Shown piece after piece: positions 55,663-64,000 of a stretch of 64,000 bases of DNA. The stretch covers positions 261,566,441-261,630,440 of the forward strand of contig NC_133666.1 of NCBI RefSeq assembly GCF_037893015.1, read 5' to 3'. The stretch is from Macrotis lagotis (taxonomy: Eukaryota; Chordata; Mammalia; Peramelemorphia; Peramelidae). A program made the position numbers and the translations under genes. Within the stretch, counting starts at the first letter, position 1. Each line of letters begins with the position of its first letter. The notes under the pieces are model-generated. The model saw only the letters and a list, made by a program, of their open reading frames with translations, did no database searches and was not told the origin of the DNA.

Positions 55663-57554
55663 TGTGGAACTGATAATCACAATAGGGAGATTTCCTTTCT
55701 TCATTGGACATGTATCTAGGACATGATGAAAGACATCCAAAGACTTATTAGATTTAACAACTTTACCCCACCTTTGGTGATTCACATGTTGGTGATTCAC
55801 AGGTAAAAACAATTTGATGTAGTGGAAAGAGTTTTGGAGTTGAAGGAAATAGGTTCAAATCCTGGCTCTATCATGCCTCCTTGTATGACTCTGGGCAAGT
55901 CATTTAAATTCTCTGTGATATGAATGATGGGGATTTTTAAAATAAGAGATGGAATAAATCTAGCAATATCTAGCTATTTAGATAGTCTGAAGTTCCACAA
56001 ATATAATAAAATGATTTTAAATTGGAGAGGAAGAAATTGCCTATATATATTTACCAAGCTAGAGTTGCTATGAATAGCTGTAGGAAGAAAAGCACTAACA
56101 ACCTACACAGAGATTTACAGAAAACAAAAGCTAAGAAAGGAGCAAGCAGTAAAAACCTGTGACTTCAGACTTCTGTATTTTTATTGTTCATTCAGCTGTG
56201 TCCAACTTTTTGTGACCCCATGGACCATAGAATGCCAGGCCCTTCTATCTTCTACTATCTCTTGATGTCTGTCTGTAAGTTCATGGTCAATGTTTTCAAG
56301 ATACTATCTATCCTTCACATCTTCTGCTATTCCCTTTTCCTTTTGTCCTCTGTCTTTCCCAACATTAATGTTTTTTCATTTATCTGTCCAATTCTGAACT
56401 TAAGAAATAAGCAAATATTTCCACAACATAATGGAATATAAAAAAAGATGATTCTTCATGAAACTGTAAATTTATTCTATACAACTTGTTATTTATTTTA
56501 AATATATATTACATTTGTCTGAATAAATTTCTTTGGACTAGAAATGAGAAGGCAAGAAAAAATATTCATGGGGATTTAAATTCTGAGATAGGTAGGGAGA
56601 TTATAAGAGAGCACCTAGCCTCCTGTGATGAATTTGATCCATAAGGAAATTCCTCTACCCCAGAGTTCTTCAGGTCACAATGAGTATGTTATAGAGGAGA
56701 TTCTTATTGAGGTACAGGTTGGACTGGATGGTCTTTGAAGTTGCTTCCAACTCTGAGCTCTTGTGATTCTGATTCTGTCTTTTGTTTCAAATTGAGATAA
56801 AGCCAGGTAACTTTAGTGCAAGCAAAGGAAAGATTGGGATAAACTTGGTTGTTGAGATTAAATTAAAATAAAATGCCAAACATCAACATTCTTGAAGCTG
56901 TTTATAGTACAGGAAGGCATGAAAGCCTAACACTTTCTTCTGTATAAATTTTGGAATCAATTTAAAAAATTCATGGTTGTAGAAGAACCTTTGAGGACAT
57001 TTGATCCAATTCTCTTCCCTGCTGCCTGCCCCACCCCCACAGAAGCAAACTGGCATCTCCAAGGTGAGGAATTTGCTTCATAATACAAGTACAATGGAAA
57101 GAGCAAAGGTAAAATTTGAACTCAGGCTCTCTGATTCCAGGTCTAGCATTCCTTTAACCCCATCATACTGCTTTGTCTTGAGAGAACAGCAAAACAAATA
57201 TAAAATTATTTATTCATTATCTGGGAAGGGTTAAAGTAGAGTGATAGTGATTCATTAATATCCATGCTGATTGTATCATGGCTACATAATCTCTAAAAAC
57301 CACAGAACTCAATGTAGTCTCCAGTTCTAAACCAAAGGAACAGGTAGTGGAGTTTCATTTAACATGCAAAATAATTTTCATTTTGAAGAAAAAAGTCTTA
57401 CAAATTCATAATTGACTGGAAAATAGAACATCCTATGTACACCTCCACACTCATCAGTATTATCATGAAATATGTTTACTAAGCCTAGCATTTCCATATC
57501 ATGAGAAAGGCAATAGGCCTTTGGTCCTCAAAGAATGTAGAGATTCATCACCTC
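55663..57554. other. Interior of the inverted repeat: mixed old repeats
   Basis: Contains an old SINE (+, 55815-55990, 'atgtagtggaaagagttttgg', 'ggttcaaatcctggctc'), the first 50 bp of a MAR1-type SINE (-, 56183-56235), a SINE tail at about 56690-56770 and a MIR-like piece at 56970-57180. No transposase-like frame is present. Confidence 0.5.
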
Positions 57555-57597
57555 AATTGATACTGCTCAGAAAGTATCACCAACCAACAATACTTCT
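57555..57597 (-). repeat. Right arm of perfect 43-bp inverted repeat
   Basis: Plus strand runs aattgatactgctcag ... aacaatacttct, the exact reverse complement of 55620-55662. Confidence 0.95.
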
Positions 57598-57706
57598 TTC
57601 ATCATGCAATAATTTCTTTTCCATTACTACCTAGAGAGCTTCTACTGAATTCCATCTCCTTATTTGTCAGTCATTTACACCTCAGAAACCAGCAAATGCT
57701 AGAAAT

Positions 57707-57833
57707 CAGGAATTGATTATTATTCTATTGATTGTCTAGACTTAAGAAAGCAATGGAGAAAATGTTAATAATGCAGATTATATTTAAAATCTATCTTGTG
57801 CATATTCCCCTCCCCCTCTCCCAGCTGTTGTTA
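57707..57833 (+). repeat. Unclassified repeat, copy A
   Basis: From caggaattgatt to cagctgttg it aligns colinearly with 62221-62350 (both contain attgtctaga-ttaagaa and aa-ggtaataat/gttaataat blocks). An old dispersed family I cannot name. Confidence 0.45.
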
Positions 57834-59835
57834 AATAGAGCACACTTCTATCTAGGATCTAGGCCAACACCAAACCTGAAGTTTCCCCTTCCTCTCTTCC
57901 ATCCCTTAACAGTCATGGTTGTTCCTCAGAGAGTGACTGCAATTCCCTCTCTTCCGTTTACCACTGTTTAAGACTGCTTCATTTTTAAGCTAAACTTCAT
58001 GTTTTTATGCAAGATCCAAAGGGCATATGAAACCTCTAAGTCCATTGAAACACAATTCCTGTTTCATGTCATTTCCCTTTCATACAATAGTTTTCAAAGA
58101 CTTTTCATGCTTAGTCTAAAGCTTCTGACTGAGATCTATTGAATGAACATCTTATTGCTAACTTTAAGCAGTATAGAATGACTTGTTTCAGTAAATATCA
58201 GTCAACTTCACCTTCACATTCAGATATGGAGAGACAGAGACAGAGAGAGAGAAAGAAAAGAGAGAGAATGTGTGTTTCACATTTGTAGCAGTACTCTTGT
58301 GGTTTAAAATCCTTGTCAGTCTTCCATAGTATCAAATAGGTATCCCTGTTCATTTCCCTTTTAATGTTATTCTTAAACTTTTATATAGTTAAGTAACTTG
58401 TTTTACTCTGTGATTATATCAGTGTTGGTATTTTTATTAATGATGTAGAGACAACTTGCCAATGTCTTCTAGTTCAGTGCCACTCTTGAGTCTCTCTTAC
58501 TTTTAATAATACCTTCATTAGGGTCTATCAAATATGCTGGGAACCTTCCTCTGTCTTTCTTGACATTTTTAGAGGACATAGATTATCTTATGTGTCTCAC
58601 TATATGATTGGCTCACCTTCCTTTCCAGTCATACAAGTTTTTAATGACAATTTTGATATCAGTTCCATACAACTCTTGACAGGTAATGTATGGCAGCTTG
58701 TTCACAACCATGTGAGTTTTTCCAAGCTGTTTTTGTGGGGATGGGGAAGCATAATTCTCAGTTTCAGTTCTTCAGAACCATGGTGGTTTGACTTAGAACC
58801 ACAAAGTATTCTTGGAAGAACATTTCTTTTCAAAGCTGGGCCCTTTGTTTAAGAGAGAAGCTAGGTGGTAATAAGACCTCCTCAATTCTTTTTCATTACT
58901 ACCCATTACTACCCATAATTCATGACCACTGACCAGTGTCCAAGATACATACTGATGTATGTATGTACTCTGTGAGTACTGCATCCAACAACATATTGTA
59001 GTTTAGGAAAGAACCAACATATTTCTACACACCCCATTCAGGGAGGTTAAAATCTTCAGGGAGTATTGGTTTCATTTTGGAGACTTTTAAGTGTTCTGGG
59101 ACTTGATACAATCAGCATATTGTTATCTGTAAACAGGAGACTCTGGAGGACCTAGATATCTACAAAGGAATTCCTACAAAGAAATTCCTAACTTAGTGTT
59201 CATGAATTTTCTTTATTTTTTAATATTTCATAACTAGATTTCAATAAAACTGATATCCATTATATTACAATGTATTTTATTTTATACATTTAAAAACATT
59301 CTAAAATGCTTATGGAAGACATTTTTACTGTTGGTAATCAGGGGTTTCTAGAATCCTCTTTAAAGCAAATAAAGCAAAATGAGCTTGATACATGTAACTA
59401 GGGAACTAATTGTTGGAAGAATAAAGGCACACAAACTTGTTCAGATTTCTAGCCTTTTCTTGGAGATCTACAGGTAAAAGGTTCCCCATTCTCTTTAAAT
59501 TCTCTTACCAGCCTTTGTGGACAGAAAGTTCTTCCTTAGAGCTAACTCAAATTACTCGTGCTGCATTTGTCCAAAAGATGATAAAGAATTGCCTTTACTA
59601 TGTTTCTTATAATAGTTTTTTATATAATTAACACTCTATTACCATGGCATACTTTATCCTCCTTTTCTTTTATTTCATCTTAGTTCTCTTATTTCACCTT
59701 TATGTTTTCTAGTATCTAGCTTTTTTAAATCATCTTCATTGCCCTCTTTAAGTTTTCACATTTCTTTGGTGTTCTCTATTATTCTATTGGTAGCATAAAG
59801 AGCTGCCTCATCATTGCTACTCAGCTATAGTTTTT
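57834..59835. other. No gene; unassigned, with small duplications
   Basis: Short purine-rich run at about 58230-58268. Local tandem duplications occur at about 58895-58917 (cattactacc) and 59150-59183 (ctacaaaggaattc). The 39-nt segment at 59104-59142 recurs at 61819. Confidence 0.4.
59104..59142 (+). repeat. 39-nt segment duplicated at 61819
   Basis: tgatacaatcagcatattg through aacaggagact. Identical to 61819-61857 except one T/C difference. Confidence 0.9.
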
Positions 59836-59990
59836 TTCTTTCTTTAGGATTTTTGCAAGGCAAATGGGGTTAACTGACTTGCCCAAGGCCACACAGCTAG
59901 GTAATTATTAAGGGTCTGAGATCAGATTTGAACTCAGATACTCCTGACTCCAGGGCCAGTGCTCTATCCACTGCGCCACCTAGTTGCTCC
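59836..59990 (-). mobile_element. tRNA-derived SINE, TSD present
   Basis: Complete complement copy ending gcgccacctagttgctcc. 15-bp target-site duplication ctcagctatagtttt / ctcagccatagtttt at 59820-59834 and 59991-60005. Confidence 0.9.
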
Positions 59991-60254
59991 CTCAGCCATA
60001 GTTTTAAAATAGAACTATGGTCATATTAGATGATGGGAAATAGATTAAGGAAAACCAAATTTGGTAATTTAGAACCAAATTTATACATTTGGAACTACAG
60101 ATACCCCAAATTTTTACCTAAATTTCAGACTCTTAGAATTAAAGAGGCATAATAGATCTTAAGAAAATATGTAATTACTTGATTTGGAAATTTGTCAGTG
60201 TTAATTCACCTTTTTTTAAAAAAAAGTTCTAATTCCAATGTATAGTTCATTCAG

Positions 60255-61135
60255 TAGTTATTTATTGAGTGTAGGAAGGGAAGTAATAAGAAATAAGACT
60301 GAAAAGATAGGTTAGCATCAGATTGTAGCGTACTTTGGGTGACAGGCTACCAAGTTTGAGCCTTATCTTGTAAGTTAATGGAGCAATAAAGGTTTGTGAG
60401 CAAGAAGAGAACCTGCTCAGCTTAATCTGGCCTTGGTGGGTAGGGTGGATAGGAGAAGAAAGAGAATAGAGATGAGAAAGGATATTGTTATAGTTCATTG
60501 AGGAGTTAATGAGGTCCTGAACTAAGATGGAGTCATTAAAAGATAGAGAAAAGGGGAGAGATAAGAGCTAGATTATGGCAGTTAAAATGATTAAATTAAT
60601 TAATCAAGAATTATCAAAATAATTAATCATGAAAGAGGAAGCAAAGATGTCTCGGAGGTTTCTAGCATAAGTAACTGGGAATATGGTAGTGTTACTGACA
60701 GTAATAGGAAAGTCAGGAAGAGGAATGGTTTTTGGAAAAAAATGAGTTTAGTTTTAGATATGTATATTGTTTGAAGTGCTGGTGAGAAAGCCAGACAGAG
60801 GTGGTATAGAGGTCAGCAGTTTAGGTAAGAATTTGGGAAGTATTTAACAGAGGTGAGAATAGAGACAACTACTGCACTATAATGCAGTAGATAGAGCTAG
60901 TTGGCTCTGGAGTCAGAAGTACCTGCATTCAAATTTTACCTCAGACATTTACTAGTTGTGTGACTGGGGATGTCATTTTACCCCACTTGCCTCCCCACTC
61001 CCCAAAATAGAAGTGAGAGTAGAATTTGTGGGAATGTATAAGAAACCAAATGAAAAGTTCCAGAACAGGATCATGGAGAATAACTTTAAGGGATCAGAAG
61101 TAGGAAGGAGACAGTGATGAGAGCCTTTAAGAGTT
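60255..61135 (+). repeat. L2-type LINE 3' region with SINE
   Basis: 'gacaggctaccaagtttgagccttatcttgtaagttaatggagc' (in parts), 'gaggtcctgaactaagatgg', 'ggaggtttctagcataagtaactgg' and 'agttttagatatgtatattg' are in L2 order. An old tRNA-derived SINE (+) sits at about 60880-61010. Confidence 0.6.
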
Positions 61136-61147
61136 AAACATAGTTTC

Positions 61148-61576
61148 TTTTTTTATTTGTTACTGTATTTTTTCATTAAAGATTTTGAGTTTTACAATTT
61201 TTCTCCCAATCTTACTTCCCTCCCCCCACCCCCCCCACGGAAAGCAATTTGTCAGTCTTTATTTTGTTTCCATGTTGTACATTGATCTAAATTGAGTGTG
61301 ATGAGAGAGAAATCACATCCTTAAGGAAGAAACAGAAAGTATAAGAGATAACAAGATCAGACAATAAGATATCCGTTTTTCCCCTAAATTAAAGGGAATA
61401 GTCCTTGAACTTTGTTCAAACTCCATGGCTCTTTATCTGGATACAGATGGTACTCTCCTTTGCAGACAGCCCAGAATTGTCCCTAGTTGTTGCACTGATG
61501 GAACGAGCAAGTCCATCAAGTTTGAACATCACCCTCATGTTGCTGTTAGGGTGTACAGTATTTTTCTGGTTCTGCG
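61148..61576 (-). mobile_element. 5'-truncated L1 3' end
   Basis: Complement of the same L1 3' end as at 53.0-53.46 kb (shared blocks include gacaattgctttccgt-type tract, cagtctttattttgtttcc and the ORF2 tail complement). Perfect 13-bp target-site duplication taaacatagtttc at 61135-61147 and 61577-61589. Confidence 0.92.
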
Positions 61577-61741
61577 TAAACATAGTTTCAGAGAAACTAA
61601 ATGGAAGTGACTTTCGGGGGGGGGTGGTGGTGAACCATTTCACATGTAGCAAAAAGGTCAAATAACCTGAAGACTAGGTTTCAAAAGACTGAAGAATTTA
61701 GCAACCAGGAGGTTGGAGAGAGTTATTTTCTTGTCCTGTTA

Positions 61742-62092
61742 GGATGATGATGTTTGTCCTTCATTCTCAAAGACTATGACATCAGGGAGGTGATGCCTTG
61801 ACAAGCACATGAACTGGATGATACAATCAGCACATTGTTATCTGTAAACAGGAGACTAGAGGAGTGCTAAGTTACTAGCCTCACTTTCTCCTCCAGAGTC
61901 ATCTGGGTTCAGTGGCCAGATATGAAACAAGACACCTGGAGATGGCCCTATATGAGAGGCAATCAGAGTTAAGTGACTTGCCCAAGGTCACATAGCTAGT
62001 AAGTTGCAAGTGTCTGAGGCTGAATTCGCACTCCCATCCTCCTGGCTCCAAAGCCAGTACTCTAGCTATTGAGCAATCTAGCTGCTTGTTGT
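61742..62092 (-). mobile_element. MAR-type long SINE with 39-nt insertion
   Basis: Plus strand starts gatgatgatgtttgtccttcattctc (in parts) and ends gcaatctagctgctt. It carries the middle block 'cctcactttctcctccagagtcatctgggttcagtggccaga' (in parts). A 39-nt foreign segment (61819-61857) interrupts it. Approximate duplication tgttaggat / tgttaagat at the ends. Confidence 0.7.
61819..61857 (+). repeat. 39-nt duplicate inside the MAR-type SINE
   Basis: Matches 59104-59142 at 38 of 39 positions, same orientation, and is not part of the SINE family as judged from the other two copies. Confidence 0.85.
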
Positions 62093-62220
62093 TAAGATAG
62101 AAGCCAGATGGCGGTAGTTTGAGAAATGAAAGTTTTATGTGGTTTGTATGCAAACATGTGCTAGAGGGAGACAGTTCTTGATAGTTGTTAAATTTTCTTT
62201 ATAAGTCCCTCCAATTCCAT

Positions 62221-62350
62221 CAGGACTTGATTTAATGTTTTTTTAATTGTCTAGAATTAAGAAGATATTGGAAAAATGGTAATAATTTAGATTAAACTTG
62301 AAATTATGTCATGAGTACATTTGGGGGTGGGAGTCAGGTCAGCTGTTGGA
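62221..62350 (+). repeat. Unclassified repeat, copy B
   Basis: Colinear with 57707-57833 (caggacttgatt ... cagctgttgg). Old and diverged. Confidence 0.45.
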
Positions 62351-62518
62351 CATTTATTTCCCAGTCATTACAGTCGTAAGGAAGTAGAAATTACATTTAC
62401 AACATACCCCTTAAGTTTAGTGGTAAAGAGGGACTGAGGAGCGGAGGGAAGATGATTTTAGGAAAGTGGAAATTTGAGCATATTTGTAGCCATTCTGGAG
62501 GATTTAATAGAGAGGTTT

Positions 62519-62780
62519 GTTGTTTGTCCTGTCTTTTATGAAAAGGACCAATGACTTCATGAAAGTAATCTTTCGACTTGCTGAGACAGAATTGCACAAA
62601 GTCCTCAGTTTCAGTCTTTTTTCCTAGTCATTCAGGTCCAGTGGTAAGACAAAAGTCATAATGAATAGTGATGGCCTGGGATGCAGTAACTTTCTGAATT
62701 AAGGACTTTCCAAGACTTCAGTTTGACTTATTTAATGACTGAAGACTGGGCAAGAAAGGAGACAAAAGATGACCTAATTT
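62519..62780 (+). repeat. MAR-type repeat fragment
   Basis: 'tttgttgtttgtcctgtcttttatgaaaaggaccaatgacttc' (in parts), 'gcacaaagtcctcag', 'aggtccagtggtaagacaaaagtca'. Same family as 61742-62092, lacking its 39-nt insertion. Confidence 0.6.
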
Positions 62781-62789
62781 ACTATTGCA

Positions 62790-63384
62790 AAAACATCTAT
62801 CTGAGAGGGGGACAACCTTTCTGATGATGCTAGAGGGAGGGAATAATTGCTAGAACTAGGTTCTCTAGGAGGGAGTAGGAGATGAGATTAAGTGCACAAA
62901 AGGAAGAATTAGCTATGTACTGGAGAAGAGAGATTTCTGTGAGAATGGGAGGGAATCAGTGGTAGAATGATAATAATAACTGACATTTCTATAGTCCTTG
63001 ATATTTTGCAAAGTTTGCATTTATTTCATTATCAATAACTCTCTCAATTAGACACTATTGTTACCTGTATTTAGATGAAAGGACAAAGAAACCAAAATGT
63101 TTTATTGTTGTCCTTTATCATGACTTCACAGTTTTTCTGAGGCAGAAAACCTTTCCTCTTTTCTCATCTGAGTTGAACTTTCCCTTCTGAGAAAGGAAAA
63201 CCAATCAGTGACTGCATCTGGTAAACCTTTTAGTATTTTTCCTTAGATATTGTCTCTTACCTGTAAGGAGGGAATTATGTTTTATCATTTATTTTTCCAG
63301 ACCATCAATGATTTTGGGGGGGTATTTACTTAAAGTATAATTTCCTTTCAGTGCTCTGTGTTTCTTAATATTGTTCTAGTTTAT
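62790..63384. other. No gene; MIR scrap
   Basis: A MIR complement is visible at about 62970-63085 ('aatgataataataactgacatttctatag'). Otherwise unassigned. Confidence 0.4.
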
Positions 63385-63575
63385 ATATAACATTATATGT
63401 AATACATTACATATCTATATATAATATCATTATAAATAATACATTATATATCACACATATATAATTATAAATACAAAGAATACATTATATACACTGCACT
63501 ATTTGTATCATATATAATGCATTATATATAATTGTATTTGTTATATATATATATAATTATATATTAATAATATAC
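63385..63575. repeat. AT-rich palindromic tract
   Basis: About 190 bp almost purely of A and T, built from imperfect atatat, cattatata and tacatta units that can form cruciforms. Confidence 0.85.
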
Positions 63576-63587
63576 ACTAATATAATA

Positions 63588-63705
63588 TTCTTTTGGTTTT
63601 GCTCATTTCACTATACAGAAGTTTATACAAATCTTTTAATGTTATTTATTTTCATTTATATACTACAGCTTGCTCAAACATCTCTCAATTGCTATACATC
63701 CATGT
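63588..63705 (-). repeat. Antisense L1 ORF2 end fragment
   Basis: 'ttttggttttgctcatttcactatacag', 'tatatactacagcttgctcaaaca' and 'ctcaattgctatacatcc' are the complement of the L1 ORF2 C-terminal region. The AT tract abuts its left end. Confidence 0.5.
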
Positions 63706-64000
63706 GGTTTCCACATATGGAATCAAAAGTTTTTTGGCTTCATTGTCTAGGTATGGCTTTAAAGTAATAGATCAATTAAAGATGTAAGCTATTATTCATA
63801 AATTCAAATGACTATTTTCCTTCAGTGTAATCACCTTTCTTTGAAGGATGCTCAAAATTGGTCTTAGAGATCTTGATAATTGCCTTCAGAATCAATTTAC
63901 AAAACACTCAAAAGTCAGTTTCATTAAATTATTACTTAATAGCCTTTTGAACCAAAAATGGCACTAGTTCAACTTGCTTATCAATTTCACTAGTTTCATT
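63706..64000. other. No gene recognised
   Basis: Unassigned AT-rich sequence to the window end. Confidence 0.4.

Noticed and set aside
55620..57597. DNA transposon with 43-bp terminal inverted repeats
   Set aside because: No target-site duplication, no transposase-like frame, termini unlike known superfamilies, and an interior of unrelated old repeats. Kept only as an alternative in the finding.

Overview
This window looks like euchromatic DNA from a marsupial, most likely an Australian one. The evidence is the repeat content. About 25 copies or fragments are present of a tRNA-derived SINE whose consensus ends at a conserved CTTGCAAAA tail, of the WSINE/MAR type (family name assigned from memory, not from a search). 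Beside them are marsupial-style L1 and half-L1 (HAL1) elements, mammalian L2, CR1/L3 and MIR fossils, and one decayed class I endogenous retrovirus. The background is AT-rich and CpG-poor. No protein-coding exon, tRNA, rRNA or other RNA gene could be recognised. The long open frames are by-products of GC-rich DNA or of transposon coding sequence.

Layout. Positions 1-3.3 kb hold an L1 scrap and CR1/L3-type LINE sequence. Positions 3.48-4.70 kb are a CpG island with GC boxes and a strong splice-donor match at 3984 (+). This is the only promoter-like, gene-associated signal, so the rest of the window may be the 5' flank and first intron of an unidentified gene. Positions 4.7-40 kb are intergenic or intronic DNA tiled with ancient L2, CR1/L3 and MIR pieces, younger SINEs (many with intact target-site duplications, TSDs), old antisense L1 fragments and microsatellites.

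Positions 40.1-47.0 kb carry two minus-strand HAL1-like elements (L1-type 5' UTR, ORF1, 3' UTR, no ORF2), each flanked by a TSD. The second contains three SINE copies with an unusual excess of T-to-C differences. Positions 49.03-54.92 kb are an endogenous retrovirus on the minus strand, with two LTRs, a proline-type primer-binding site, a polypurine tract and a 5-bp TSD. It was invaded by two SINEs, one of which was later split by an L1, so the order of insertions can be read directly. Positions 55-64 kb are mixed repeats with two odd features: a perfect 43-nt inverted duplication, and a 39-nt duplicated segment lodged inside a repeat.

Nothing here acts as a multi-gene system. The biology is regulatory (one CpG-island promoter) and retrotransposon history.
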